Shown here piece by piece: positions 54,250 to 63,680 of a stretch of DNA of 64,000 bases (within the stretch, counting starts at the first letter, position 1; the number at the start of each line of letters is the position of its first letter). The stretch lies in NCBI RefSeq assembly GCF_000423905.1, contig NZ_AUIW01000011.1, forward strand, positions 20,190-84,189, in the 5' to 3' direction. The stretch comes from Thermus antranikianii DSM 12462. Lineage in GTDB: Bacteria > Deinococcota > Deinococci > Deinococcales > Thermaceae. The notes under the pieces were generated by a model. That model saw nothing but the letters and a program-made list of their open reading frames with translations. It made no database searches and was not told the DNA's origin. Made by a program: the position numbers and the translations under genes.

Positions 54250-55751
54250 GCCCAAACCTCGCTGGGGTGGAGCACCCCTTGGGGCCTGGCCTTAAGGAGC
54301 TCCAAGGCCTCCTCCTCGGACATGGTGGGGTTCTGGTAGCGCAGGCCCAGGGCCTCTCCCATGAGGCCGAAGACCTGGGTGTTGTCCAAAAGCCCCAGGC
54401 TCAGACCTCGGAGGCCTTGACCGTAAAGGAGCAACATCACCGGGCTTGCCGTGTGCTGGCCCGAGCCAAAGCCGATGTTGGGCCGGTCGGGCCTCGAGGG
54501 GTTGCGCTGCACCATGGCCCAGGAAAGGGTGTTATCCGGCTGTATACCGTAGCGCACCGCGTCTGGGCGGTACACCTTCCTGGTTAGCGCCTCGATGACC
54601 ATCTGCACCTCCGCCTCCTCGAGGGCCACCCCCTTCAGGGCCCGGTAGGCCTCCCTGACCTGGTCCGCCTCCGGCCGCTCTCCCAGCACCCGGCGCATCC
54701 ACTCCAAGCTCGCCCGCTGTGCCGCAAGAAGGTCCAGGCCTATTGAGCTCTCCAGATAGCTCCGGCCAGCCCCGTAAAGGACACCAGGCCCAGTAGCGTG
54801 GTCGGAAACCACAAGGAGCAGGGTGTCGGGGTGCTGATCCACGAAGGTGGTAAGGAGCTCTAAGGTCTCGTCGGCGGCCAAAACGTCCCATAGGGTAGCC
54901 CCAGGGTCATTGATGTGGTTGGCGTGATCAATGCGCCCAGCCTCCACCTGCAGGACAAACCCCTGCCGGTAGGCAGCCAACCGGGGCAAGGCCGCCTGGA
55001 CCATCTCCTTCAAGCTGGGCACCCCAACCCCTTGAAATCTACGGTCTATCTCGTAGGGTAGATGACTTTCAGAAAAAATACCGATGATCCGGGAAGCGTT
55101 GCTCCGGGCAAGTTCCTCAGCGGAGCGGACCACCCCGTACCCTTTCTGGGAAAAAGCCTCGTAGAGGTCCTTTCCATCCGGACGCGAGCGCGCCTGGAAA
55201 AAGCGGTTCCCTCCCCCCAGGTAGACCTCCGCGCCAAACTCCAAGTATTGCTCGGCGATTCTGGCCTCGGCGTTGCGGTCGGGATTGGACACTACAAAAC
55301 TGGCAGGAGTGGCATGGGTCACAGTGGTGGTGGTCACCAGGCCCACAGCCTTCCCCACCTCTTTAGCGGCGGCGAAGATGGGCTTCAAGGGGGTCCCATC
55401 CGCATGGATAGCCAAACCTCCGTTTACCGTCTTAACCCCACAGGAGAAAGCGTTCCCTGCAGCACTGGACTCGGTGACATAACTGGTCAGACTGTGGGTG
55501 TTGATTTGCCCATTGGGATACCGAGCCAAAAGCTTCTCCAGGTGCAGGGTCCGGCCAAGGCGCCTCCGGGAGTAGGCCTGAGCAATGGCATAGTCCTCCC
55601 AGGAAAAACCATCGTAAACGAAAACAATAAGGTTGCGATACCGCCTGCCCAGGACAGGACGGTTCTGGGGCGCTCCTTGCGTAACCCCTCGTGGCAAAGC
55701 GGCCAAGGCCCCCGCGAGCACTGCTCCCTTCAGCAACTCCCTTCGCCTCAT
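54246..55751 (-). CDS. phoA: Alkaline phosphatase, Tat-exported
   Basis: 501 residues, the length of known Thermus alkaline phosphatases. A twin-arginine signal (MRRRELLKGAVLAGA) precedes the catalytic domain. FVYDGFS carries metal ligand D47, YVTESSAAGNAF the phosphorylated S95, RIDHANHINDP and VVSDHATG further metal ligands, and SGQHTASPV the last histidine. It releases phosphate from organic esters outside the membrane. GGAGGTGA stands before ATG 55751. I see no convincing promoter or Pho repeat directly upstream. Confidence 0.95.
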   Translation of the reverse strand: MRRRELLKGAVLAGALAALPRGVTQGAPQNRPVLGRRYRNLIVFVYDGFSWEDYAIAQAYSRRRLGRTLHLEKLLARYPNGQINTHSLTSYVTESSAAGNAFSCGVKTVNGGLAIHADGTPLKPIFAAAKEVGKAVGLVTTTTVTHATPASFVVSNPDRNAEARIAEQYLEFGAEVYLGGGNRFFQARSRPDGKDLYEAFSQKGYGVVRSAEELARSNASRIIGIFSESHLPYEIDRRFQGVGVPSLKEMVQAALPRLAAYRQGFVLQVEAGRIDHANHINDPGATLWDVLAADETLELLTTFVDQHPDTLLLVVSDHATGPGVLYGAGRSYLESSIGLDLLAAQRASLEWMRRVLGERPEADQVREAYRALKGVALEEAEVQMVIEALTRKVYRPDAVRYGIQPDNTLSWAMVQRNPSRPDRPNIGFGSGQHTASPVMLLLYGQGLRGLSLGLLDNTQVFGLMGEALGLRYQNPTMSEEEALELLKARPQGVLHPSEVWA

Positions 55752-56026
55752 CCTCTCACCTCCGGTCCTAAGTTAGCCAAGAATTGTCAGTCCCAGGTCA
55801 TGCTTTGGATTCCTAAGCTTCTATGCTCCAAAAACCTCGCAGAAACTGTCTACCGAAGCACCCATGCGGACCCAAGCCCGCATGAGGTGGTATCAACCGG
55901 GACTGGGTAGAAACAGGCTAGGACGAAGGCCAGAGCATCCAAGGGCACCAAGCCCCTACCCCGCCTCACGGCCGGCCTGATGGGGACGGTTCGCAGCACC
56001 CATCAAGGGGCTTAACGCAAGGGCAC

Positions 56027-56857
56027 CTAGGCCCCCATCTCCTCCTTCAGGGCCTTCAGGGCCGCGGTCCAATCCTCCCCCAGGGTGAGGAGGCGGTAGG
56101 GTTTGGAAAGCCTTCGCGCCGCCCGCCTCAGGAGCCCGGGGATAGGGGGGCAAGCGTAAGAGACCACCAGGAGAAGGCCCCTCACCCGGCCCAAGCGGTG
56201 GAGGTAGTGGACCATGCCCACCAGTTCCCGGTCGGTGGGAAGGTCCATGGGGAGGAGCCTATTCCCCTCCTCCCTGAGCTTCTCCGGGGGCAGGTCGGGG
56301 AAGTAGGGGATGAGCCCCTCCCGGGACAAGGCCTCCTCCACCGCCCTCCGGAAGGACTCGTCCTCGAGGAGGTAGGGCTGGGCCACCACCCCCACGCTCC
56401 CCAGGGGGGTCTTGAGGGGAGGAAGGGGTTTTAAAAGCCCCCGCACCCGGTCCAGGGCCCGTTCCACCAGCATGGGGTTCTGGGTGAGGAGGTGGCCCAC
56501 CTCCGCTGCCCGGCCCAGGACCCTTTCGGAAAGCTCGGCAGGCACCTTGAGCACCGGGGGAAGCCCCGGAAAGTAGCGGAGAAGGGTGGCCTCGAGGTCC
56601 AAAAGCCACGGGCACTGCCCCCCGCCCTTTTCCGACTCCACCCCCCCTTGGAGGTCGGGAAGGAGCAGGTAATCTACCCCTTGGGCCTTCAGGGCCTCCA
56701 CCTGGGCCAAAAGCTCCTGCACCGGCAGGCAGTAGGGCTGGTGGCGGGCAGGCGGCACCTCTACCCGCACTGCCTCCACCCCCAAGGCCTTTAAATACGC
56801 TTCCCAAAAGCCCAGGTATCGCCGGGACAGGAAGCCCCTCAGGACACCCACGCGCAT
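56027..56857 (-). CDS. 2-hydroxyacyl-CoA dehydratase activase-related (DUF2229-like) protein
   Basis: 276 residues from ATG 56857 (MRVGVLRGFLSRRYLGFW), which follows TAGGAT (56870-56865) by 7 bases. The start, the YCLPVQELLAQVEALKAQGVD segment (about 44-64) and LLLPDLQGG resemble DUF2229 proteins related to dehydratase activators, where CFPVK is usual; here the cysteine is offset (C45). Near 220-235 VVSYACPPIPG has another cysteine. Function unknown; similarity is moderate. It is downstream of an M20 peptidase and an orphan response regulator. Confidence 0.6.
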   Translation of the reverse strand: MRVGVLRGFLSRRYLGFWEAYLKALGVEAVRVEVPPARHQPYCLPVQELLAQVEALKAQGVDYLLLPDLQGGVESEKGGGQCPWLLDLEATLLRYFPGLPPVLKVPAELSERVLGRAAEVGHLLTQNPMLVERALDRVRGLLKPLPPLKTPLGSVGVVAQPYLLEDESFRRAVEEALSREGLIPYFPDLPPEKLREEGNRLLPMDLPTDRELVGMVHYLHRLGRVRGLLLVVSYACPPIPGLLRRAARRLSKPYRLLTLGEDWTAALKALKEEMGA

Positions 56858-56862
56858 ACGCC

Positions 56863-57855
56863 CTATCCTACGCCAAGGGCCTTTAAAAAAGCCAGAAGCA
56901 CCTCCCGTCCCTCCCAAAGGCTTTGGGGAAGCACCCATTCCTCCGGGGTGTGGGCCCCACCCCCCCGGTACACCCCCAGGGCCAAGGCGGGGATACCCCG
57001 TTCGATGGCGGCGCTGGCATCGGTGGAACCCGGCTGGAACTGGGGCCTTTCCCCGATCTTGGCCAGCGCCACCTCCGCAGCCTGGAGGAGCCTGGGCGTG
57101 GCGGTGCTCCCCGCAGGCCTCCTTCCCAGGACCTCCAGGGAAACCTCCACCCCATGGAGTTGGGCCGCCTCCTCCAGAACCTCCTGGGCCTTGTGGTAGA
57201 GGGTGCGAAGCGCCTCCTCCTCCAAAGCGCGGATCTCCAGCAAGGCCGAGGCCTCCTTGGGAATGGCGTTGACCGCCTCGCCCCCCCGAAGGCCGCTGGC
57301 GTTCAGGCTGGCCTCACCCCCCACCTCCTTAAACAGGGTGTGCAGCCGGGAAAGCCCCTCCGCCAGGGCAAACACGGGATTGGGGGTCCCCCTGTCCCCC
57401 CAGGCGTGGCCGCCCCGGCCCAGAAAGGTGACCCGGAAACGGACCGAGCCCAAAGCCCGGTCCACCACCCCCGGCAGGTACCCATCCACCGCCACCACCA
57501 CCTCAGGAGCCAGGGTTTCCACCAGGGCCCGGGCCCCCTTGAGGTTCCCCAGACCCTCCTCCCCCACGGTGAAGCCCCGCACCACCCCGGGCATCTCGGG
57601 AAGGGAGAGGAGGACGGCCACCCCGCTGGAGTTGTCCCCCACCCCCGGGCCATAGAGCCTCTCCCCCACCCGCCTCAGGGGCTTTGGCGGCAACACCGTG
57701 TCCAGATGGGCGAGGAGGAGCACCGGCCCCTCCCCCGCCCACACGTTGCCCAGGCCATCCCTTCGGGCCCTGGGCAGGTGGGCGGCCACGAAGTCTCCCC
57801 GCAGCCCCTCTCCCGCCAGGGGGGAGAGCTCCAGAAGAAGCCGCACCGGGTCCAC
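56863..57855 (-). CDS. M20 family metallopeptidase
   Basis: 330 residues. Zinc-site sequences are LLLAHLDTVLPPK near residue 46, GPGVGDNSSGVAVLL near 69 and VGEEGLGNLKGA near 98. A lid domain follows with GRGGHAWGDRGTPNP near 145. The family removes N-acyl groups or cleaves di/tripeptides or lysine-carrier-type conjugates. GTG 57855 overlaps the response-regulator stop by one base and is preceded by AGGAG. Compared with typical PepT or LysK it is short but has both domains. Confidence 0.87.
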   Translation of the reverse strand: MDPVRLLLELSPLAGEGLRGDFVAAHLPRARRDGLGNVWAGEGPVLLLAHLDTVLPPKPLRRVGERLYGPGVGDNSSGVAVLLSLPEMPGVVRGFTVGEEGLGNLKGARALVETLAPEVVVAVDGYLPGVVDRALGSVRFRVTFLGRGGHAWGDRGTPNPVFALAEGLSRLHTLFKEVGGEASLNASGLRGGEAVNAIPKEASALLEIRALEEEALRTLYHKAQEVLEEAAQLHGVEVSLEVLGRRPAGSTATPRLLQAAEVALAKIGERPQFQPGSTDASAAIERGIPALALGVYRGGGAHTPEEWVLPQSLWEGREVLLAFLKALGVG

Positions 57856-58508
57856 TACTCCTGGGGCTCGGGCCCGGCCAGCCCCTCCCGTATGGCGTAA
57901 AGGGCCGCCTGGGTGCGGTTGTTCAGGTGGAGTTTCTGGAAGATCTCGGAGAGGCGGTTGCGCACGGTCTTCTCGGAAAGCTGAAGCTCCGCGGCGATCT
58001 CCAGGTTGGTGTAGCCCTGGGCCACCAGCTTGAGGATTTGGATCTCCCTCTCGGAAAGCTCCGCATGGAGGGGAAGGCTGGACTCCTTCTTGGCCCGGAA
58101 GTCCTGGATGATCCGCCCGGCCAGCTCGGCATCCAGGAGTACCTCCCCGGCGTGCACCCGGCGGATGGCCCCGATGAGTTCGCTGGCGTCGGTATCCTTG
58201 AGGAGGTAGCCCCTGGCCCCTGCCTTCACCGCCTCAAAAACGTAGGCATCCTGGCGGTACATGGTAAGGATGATCACCTTGGCCTCGGGCCACTCCTTGA
58301 GGATGGCCTGGGTGGCCTGTACCCCATCCAGGCTCGGCATCTGGATGTCCATGAGGATGACATCCGGCCTGGCCTCGAGGGCATGCCTTAACGCCTCCCA
58401 ACCGTCCTTGGCCTCGCCCACCACCCGGAAATCCCCTTCCGCCTCCAAAAGGCTTTTCAGCCCCTGGCGGAAGAGGGCATGGTCGTCCGCTAACAGTACC
58501 CGAATCAC
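57855..58508 (-). CDS. NarL/FixJ-type response regulator (orphan)
   Basis: 217 residues. Receiver domain 1-120 with D8/D9, phosphoacceptor D54 (VILMDIQMP), T/K residues in ILTMYRQD and YLLKDTD. LuxR-type HTH 150-210 ([20 protein letters not shown]). No kinase gene is adjacent. GTG 58508 follows TAAGAT (58520-58515) by 6 bases. It leads an operon with the M20 peptidase, so it may regulate genes at a distance. Confidence 0.94.
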   Translation of the reverse strand: MIRVLLADDHALFRQGLKSLLEAEGDFRVVGEAKDGWEALRHALEARPDVILMDIQMPSLDGVQATQAILKEWPEAKVIILTMYRQDAYVFEAVKAGARGYLLKDTDASELIGAIRRVHAGEVLLDAELAGRIIQDFRAKKESSLPLHAELSEREIQILKLVAQGYTNLEIAAELQLSEKTVRNRLSEIFQKLHLNNRTQAALYAIREGLAGPEPQE

Positions 58509-58550
58509 CCCTTCATCTTAGCGCTGACGGGCTTGGTGTAGGGTGAAAGG

Positions 58551-59774
58551 GTGAAGGTTCTCGCCGTGGAGAAGCTGGTGCCGGGAGGTTACGGCCTCGC
58601 CCGCACCGAGGAAGGAGCCGTCCTCATCAAGGGGGCCCTGCCGGGGGAGGTGGTGCGGGGAAAACCCGTGCGCCGCAAGGGAACCCTTTTCCTGGAAGAG
58701 GTGGAGGTGCTCACCCCCCGCCCCGACCGCTACCCCCACCCCCTCCCCCCTTCCGCCGACCTGCCCCTGGCCTACGAAAGCCAGCTTCCCCTGAAGGAAG
58801 GCCTGGTGCAGGACGCCCTTATGCGCATCGCCAGGCTTTCCTTTTCCCTGGCCCCCATCCACCCCTCCCCCAGGCCCCTGGGCTACCGTACCGCCGCCCA
58901 GTACGCCCGCCATCCCCTGGGGGGCCTGGCCTACCGCCTCCCGGAAACCCAGGAGCTTTTCCGGCTGGAGGAGGACCCCCTCTTGGCCGAGCCCCTAGCC
59001 TGGGCCTTCTCCCTTCTCAAGACCTGGCCCCTACCCGTGGAGGAGGTGGCCTTAAGGGGAAGCCTCCTCGAGGGCCGGGTGCTCCTCGGCCTCATCGGGG
59101 GAAACCCGGAAAACCTCAAGCGCCCCGCCAAGGCCCTGGTGCGGGAGGGGTTCGCCGGGGTGGTCTGGGCCGAACCCTCCCCCAAGGGCCGCTTCCGGGG
59201 AAGGGTCCAGCCCCTTCACGGGGAAAGAACCCTGCTGGAGCGGTTCGGCCCCCTCACCGCCACCGTGAGCGTGGAAAGCTTCAGCCAGGTGAACCCCTTG
59301 GCCATGGGGGAACTCCTGGAGGAGGCCCTGAACCTGGTTTCCGGCGGGCAACGGGCCCTGGAGCTCTATGCGGGAAGCGGCCTTTTCTCCCTTCTCCTGG
59401 CCCCCCGTTTCCAGGAGGTGGTGGCGGTGGAGATCAGCAAGGAGGCCGTGCGCCGGGGAGAGGCGGATAGGAGGCGGCTTGGCATAGAAAACGTGCGCTT
59501 CCACCGGGGGGACGCCAAGGAGGCCAGGAACCTCGGCCGCTTTGACCTCGTGGTCCTGGACCCGCCCCGCAGCGGCCTTTCCCCGGAGGTAAGGGCCTAC
59601 CTTTTGGAGTCCCGGCCCAAGGAGGTCCTCTACGTGGCCTGCGACCCCGCCACCTGGGCCAGGGACGTGGGAGAGCTGGTGAGGGGCGGCTACCAACTGG
59701 CCTTCGCCCGGCCCTACGACTTCTTCCCCTTCACCCACCACGTGGAGGTCCTCTCCCTCATGCGGCTAGGGTAG
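58551..59774 (+). CDS. RlmD/TrmA-family RNA (uracil-5)-methyltransferase, cluster-less
   Basis: 407 residues. N-terminal TRAM domain (1-60, [20 protein letters not shown]). The SAM-binding domain has [16 protein letters not shown] near residue 264, [12 protein letters not shown] near 338 and the catalytic cysteine in [13 protein letters not shown] near 362. Where RlmD has a four-cysteine iron-sulfur motif (CGGC type), this protein reads [17 protein letters not shown], with no cysteines. It methylates uridine in 23S rRNA or tRNA. GTG 58551 follows TAGGGT (58539-58544) by 6 bases. Confidence 0.87.
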   Translation: MKVLAVEKLVPGGYGLARTEEGAVLIKGALPGEVVRGKPVRRKGTLFLEEVEVLTPRPDRYPHPLPPSADLPLAYESQLPLKEGLVQDALMRIARLSFSLAPIHPSPRPLGYRTAAQYARHPLGGLAYRLPETQELFRLEEDPLLAEPLAWAFSLLKTWPLPVEEVALRGSLLEGRVLLGLIGGNPENLKRPAKALVREGFAGVVWAEPSPKGRFRGRVQPLHGERTLLERFGPLTATVSVESFSQVNPLAMGELLEEALNLVSGGQRALELYAGSGLFSLLLAPRFQEVVAVEISKEAVRRGEADRRRLGIENVRFHRGDAKEARNLGRFDLVVLDPPRSGLSPEVRAYLLESRPKEVLYVACDPATWARDVGELVRGGYQLAFARPYDFFPFTHHVEVLSLMRLG

Positions 59775-60127
59775 GGGGAGGCCCTGGAAGAAGGGGGCAA
59801 AACCCACGGCAACGCGCCCAGCCTCAGGGCTTTAGGAAGTGGGAAAGGGTCAAGGACCCCCTTTGGGCAGGCCCCCACCACCCTAGGGGCACCCGGGGTA
59901 CCCACCCGGCCCGTATGCGGCTTGGGATCCTTAAGGCCCTTCAGATGGGCCCCCTCCTCCACCGTGGTGCCCTAGCGGCGGGCAACGGGAATAGGGGGTC
60001 TCCCCGGAGGCCCCGGTGGACCACAGGGCAGCCCCTAAGGGGCTAGCCTGGGCCAAGGCCAAAGGCCCGAGGACCCCCCGGGCCAAGAACCCGCGCATGG
60101 GCTTATCCTATGGGCAAAGGAGCCTAT
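59775..60127. other. 353-bp region without a recognisable gene
   Basis: GC-rich with several short inverted repeats (for example AGCCCC-TAA-GGGGCT at 60030-60044). No frame gives a recognisable protein and no tRNA-like fold or T-loop sequence is seen. AAAGGAG at 60116-60122 belongs to aroQ. It may be a decayed gene or a non-coding RNA; I cannot decide. Confidence 0.4.
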
Positions 60128-60571
60128 ATGGTGCTGATCCTAAACGGACCCAACCTGAACCTTCTGGGCCAGCGGGAACCCGAGGTGTACGGGCGCACCA
60201 CCCTCGAGGAGCTGGAAGCCCTCTGCGAGGCCTGGGGTGCGGAGCTGGGCCTGGGGGTGGCCTTCCGCCAGAGCAACTACGAGGGCCAGCTGATCGAATG
60301 GGTACAGCAAGCCCACCGCGAAGGGTTTTTGGCCATCGTGCTTAACCCCGGGGCCCTCACCCACTACTCCTACGCCCTTCTGGACGCCATACGGGCCCAG
60401 CCCCTCCCCGTGGTGGAGGTGCACCTCTCCAACCTCCACGCCCGCGAACCCTTCCGCCAGCACTCGGTCACCGCGGGAGCCTGCCGGGGCATGATCTCCG
60501 GATTTGGGGTGCTCTCCTACAAGCTGGCCCTGGTCTACCTGGCGGAGGTCCTCGAGGTGGGCCATCCTTAG
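60128..60571 (+). CDS. aroQ: 3-dehydroquinate dehydratase, type II
   Basis: 147 residues from ATG 60128 (MVLILNGPNLNLLGQREPE), the usual length; AAAGGAG lies 5 bases upstream. The catalytic tyrosine is in EPEVYGRTT (about Y22), with AFRQSNYEGQLIEW near 52, LNPGALTHYSYAL near 74 and VEVHLSNLHAREPFR near 98. It dehydrates 3-dehydroquinate in the shikimate pathway as a dodecamer. It stands alone, away from other aro genes. Confidence 0.96.
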   Translation: MVLILNGPNLNLLGQREPEVYGRTTLEELEALCEAWGAELGLGVAFRQSNYEGQLIEWVQQAHREGFLAIVLNPGALTHYSYALLDAIRAQPLPVVEVHLSNLHAREPFRQHSVTAGACRGMISGFGVLSYKLALVYLAEVLEVGHP

Positions 60572-60616
60572 AAAACCTCCTCGGTTCGGGTGCCCGGTTC
60601 TCAAGGCCGGCTCACC

Positions 60617-60625
60617 TGATATACT
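60617..60625 (+). promoter_or_regulatory. Extended -10 promoter of gyrA
   Basis: TGATATACT (TG at 60617-60618, TATACT at 60620-60625), an extended -10 element without a clear -35. AGAGGA precedes ATG 60656. Confidence 0.5.
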
Positions 60626-60655
60626 GAAAAAGGGCTTTGGCCTGAGAGGAAGAGT

Positions 60656-63076
60656 ATGCCTGAAACGGTCTTCCCTGTAGAAATCACAGAAGAACTTAAA
60701 CAAAGCTTCATCAACTACGCCATGTCCGTCATCGTGGACCGGGCCCTGCCCGACGTGCGGGACGGGCTCAAACCGGTCCAGAGGCGGATCCTCTTCGGCG
60801 CCTACCAGGAGGGGGTGCTCCCGGGCCGGAAGCACGTGAAAAGCGCCAAGATCGTGGGCGAGGTTATGGGCAAGTACCACCCCCACGGGGACGCCGCCAT
60901 CTACGACGCCCTGGCCCGTCTGGCCCAGCCCTGGAACCTGCGCTATCCCCTGGTGGATGGCCAAGGGAACTTCGGCTCCTTGGACGGGGACCCCCCGGCG
61001 GCCCAGCGTTACACCGAGGCCAGGCTCTCCCCCCTGGGGGCGGAGATGCTTCTGGACATCGACAAGGAGACCGTGGACTTCCGCCCCAACTACGATGGCT
61101 CCCTTAAGGAGCCCGAGGTCCTCCCCTCCGCCATCCCCAACCTCTTGGTGAACGGGGCGAGCGGCATCGCCGTGGGCATGGCCACCAGCCTTCCTCCCCA
61201 CAACCTCTCCGAGGTGGTGGACGCCCTGGTGGCCATGATCGACAACCCCGGGATCACCCTCGAGGAGGTCATGCGCTACCTCCCCGGCCCCGACTTCCCC
61301 ACCGGGGGGAAGCTCTCCCGGAAAGGCATCCAGGAGGCCTACGCCACGGGACGGGGAAGCCTCAAGGTACGCGCCAAGGTACGCATCGAGGAGAAGGGCC
61401 AAAGGCCCATGTTGGTGGTCACGGAAATCCCCTACCAGGTCAACAAGGCGAGCCTCATCGCCCAGATCGCCGCCCTGGTCAAGGCTAAGAAGATCGAGGA
61501 CATCGTGGCCCTGAGGGACGAGTCCGACCGCCAGGGCCTGCGCATCGCCATAGAGCTCAAGCGGGGAGCGAGCCCCCAGGTGGTCCTGAACCAGCTTTAC
61601 AAGCACACCGCCTTGCAGACCTCCTTCACGGTGAACCTCCTGGCCATCGTGAACGGGGAGCCCAAGGTCCTCTCCCTCCTTTCCCTCATGCGTCACTACC
61701 TGGACCACCGCAAGGAGGTGGTGCGCCGGCGAAGCCTCTTTGACCTCAAGAAGGCCGAGGAGCGGGCCCATGTTCTGGAGGGCCTCCTCATCGCCCTGGA
61801 CCACATCGACGAGGTCATCGCCTTGATCCGGGCCTCCCAGGATGCGGGGGAAGCCCGAACAGGGCTCATGGAGCGCTTTGGCCTCAGCGACATCCAGGCC
61901 CAGGCCATCCTGGACATGCGCTTGCAACGCCTGGTGGCCCTGGAACGGGAAAAGCTCTTAGAGGAGTACCGGGAGCTCATGGAGGAGATCGCTCGGCTTA
62001 AGGCCATCCTCGAGGAGGAGGAGCGGCTTTGGGCCGAGGTCAAGAAGGACCTCCTTAGGGTCAAGGAGAAGTACGGGGATGCCCGGCGCACGGTGATCAC
62101 CGAGTTCGAGGAAAGCTTCAACCCCGAGGACCTCATAGAGGACGAACCCATGGTCATCACCCTCACCGCCCAGGGCTTCCTAAAGCGCCTTCCCCTGGAG
62201 AGCTACCGGGCCCAGGGGCGGGGGGGAAAGGGGCTGATCGCCGGCAAGACCAAGGAGGAGGACGAGGCCATCCAGGTCTTCGTGGCCCAGGCCCATGAGG
62301 ACCTCCTCCTCTTCACCAACCGGGGCCGGGTCTACCGCCTGAAGGTCTACGAGCTACCGGAGATGGGCCGCCAGGCCCGGGGGGTGCACGTGAAGACCCT
62401 CCTTCCCCTGGCCGAGGAGGAGGAGGTGGCCGCCCTGCTTTCCGTAAGGGGCCTGGATGGGGAAGGCTACCTGGTCTTCGCCACGGAACGGGGCCTGGTG
62501 AAGCGCACCGCCTTAAGGGAGTACCAGAACCTGGGGGCGGCGGGGCTCATCGCCATCCGCCTCCTGGAAGGGGATCGCCTGATCGGGGTGGCCCTTTCCG
62601 ACCCCGAGGACGAGGCCATCCTGGCCACGGAGGAGGGGCAGGCCATCCGCTTCGCCCTGGAGGAGGTGAGGGCCACGGGCCGGGACAGCCAGGGGGTGAC
62701 GGGGATCCGCTTCAAGAAGCCGGGCGACCGGGTGGTCTCCCTCTTAACGGTGAAACCCGGAGAGATGGTGGACCTCCTGGCGGTGAGCACCCGGGGCTAC
62801 GGCAAGCGCACCCCTCTCGCCGAGTACCCCCTGCAGGGCCGGGGGGGAATGGGGGTGATCACCTATAAGGTTTCCACCAAGGTGGGCCGCCTGGCCGCCC
62901 TCCTCAAGGTGCGGGGCACGGAGGACCTCCTGGTCCTTTCCAAGAAGGGCCTGGCCATCCGCACCCCCGTGGCCGATATCCGCCAGTACTCCCGGGACAC
63001 CGCCGGGGTCAAGGTGATGAACCTCCCCGAGGACGACGAGGTGGTGAGCGCCTTCGCCGTGGAGGAGGAGCAGTGA
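60656..63076 (+). CDS. gyrA: DNA gyrase subunit A
   Basis: 806 residues. The breakage-reunion domain has the quinolone-determining stretch [18 protein letters not shown] (74-91) and the catalytic tyrosine Y119 in [10 protein letters not shown]. The C-terminal pinwheel has the GyrA box QGRGGKG near 520 and a similar QGRGGMG near 725, supporting gyrase rather than topoisomerase IV. The residue equivalent to E. coli Ser83 is Ala80, and Asp84 corresponds to Asp87. It works with GyrB (not in the window) to supercoil DNA. Its stop overlaps cutA by one base. Confidence 0.97.
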   Translation: MPETVFPVEITEELKQSFINYAMSVIVDRALPDVRDGLKPVQRRILFGAYQEGVLPGRKHVKSAKIVGEVMGKYHPHGDAAIYDALARLAQPWNLRYPLVDGQGNFGSLDGDPPAAQRYTEARLSPLGAEMLLDIDKETVDFRPNYDGSLKEPEVLPSAIPNLLVNGASGIAVGMATSLPPHNLSEVVDALVAMIDNPGITLEEVMRYLPGPDFPTGGKLSRKGIQEAYATGRGSLKVRAKVRIEEKGQRPMLVVTEIPYQVNKASLIAQIAALVKAKKIEDIVALRDESDRQGLRIAIELKRGASPQVVLNQLYKHTALQTSFTVNLLAIVNGEPKVLSLLSLMRHYLDHRKEVVRRRSLFDLKKAEERAHVLEGLLIALDHIDEVIALIRASQDAGEARTGLMERFGLSDIQAQAILDMRLQRLVALEREKLLEEYRELMEEIARLKAILEEEERLWAEVKKDLLRVKEKYGDARRTVITEFEESFNPEDLIEDEPMVITLTAQGFLKRLPLESYRAQGRGGKGLIAGKTKEEDEAIQVFVAQAHEDLLLFTNRGRVYRLKVYELPEMGRQARGVHVKTLLPLAEEEEVAALLSVRGLDGEGYLVFATERGLVKRTALREYQNLGAAGLIAIRLLEGDRLIGVALSDPEDEAILATEEGQAIRFALEEVRATGRDSQGVTGIRFKKPGDRVVSLLTVKPGEMVDLLAVSTRGYGKRTPLAEYPLQGRGGMGVITYKVSTKVGRLAALLKVRGTEDLLVLSKKGLAIRTPVADIRQYSRDTAGVKVMNLPEDDEVVSAFAVEEEQ

Positions 63077-63387
63077 TGGAGGAGGTGGTCCTGATCACCG
63101 CCCCCAGCGAGGAGGTGGGCCGCACCCTGGCCCGCACCCTGGTGGAGGAGGGCCTGGCCGCCTGCGTGAACCTGGTGCCGGGCCTCACCTCCGTCTACCG
63201 CTGGCAGGGGGAGGTGGTGGAGGACCGGGAGGTCCTCCTCATCGTCAAAACCACCACCTTCGCCTTCCCCCGGCTTAGGGAGCGGGTTCTCTCCCTCCAC
63301 CCCTACACCGTGCCCGAGATCATCGCCCTGCCCATCGCCGAGGGGCACGGGCCCTACCTGGACTGGCTTAAGGAGAACGTGCGGTGA
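63076..63387 (+). CDS. cutA: CutA divalent-ion tolerance protein
   Basis: 103 residues, the usual size. It has LAACVNLVPGLTSVYRW (about 28-44), EDREVLLIVKTT and HPYTVPEIIALPIAEGH (about 75-91). CutA forms very stable trimers; a role in copper tolerance is traditional but uncertain. ATG 63076 shares its A with the gyrA stop. The following nucleotidyltransferase overlaps by 4 bp. Confidence 0.95.
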   Translation: MEEVVLITAPSEEVGRTLARTLVEEGLAACVNLVPGLTSVYRWQGEVVEDREVLLIVKTTTFAFPRLRERVLSLHPYTVPEIIALPIAEGHGPYLDWLKENVR

Positions 63388-63680
63388 CCCAGGAAATGCT
63401 GGACTTTCTCCGCGCCCTTCATGGGGCCGGGGCCAGGTTTTTGGTCATCGGCGGGTATGCCCTGGCCTTTTTGGGACGACCCCGTTTCACCAAGGACCTG
63501 GACCTCTGGGTGGACGCTAAAGAGGCGGAAAAGGTCCTTGCTGCCATCCGGACCTTCTTCGGCGGCGACGATCTGGGCCTTACCCCTGCCGACCTCGCCA
63601 GCCCCGGAGTGGTCCAGCTAGGCTATGCCCCTAACCGCATCGACCTGGTGATAAGAAATCCCCCTAGTCCTCTCCCGTAG
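63384..63680 (+). pseudogene. AbiEii/DUF6036-type nucleotidyltransferase, 3' end lost to IS insertion
   Basis: GTG 63384 opens a protein with FLVIGGYALAFLGRPRFTKD (about 19-38) and DLDLWVDA, the nucleotidyltransferase core of AbiEii-like or DUF6036 proteins, some of which are toxin components. The native sequence runs to about NRIDLV (63650). The remaining codons to the TAG at 63680 lie in the left end of the IS element. With only about 90 native residues it is almost certainly inactive. Confidence 0.75.

Noticed and set aside
59775..60127. tRNA gene
   Set aside because: No T-loop sequence, acceptor pairing or cloverleaf could be drawn on either strand.
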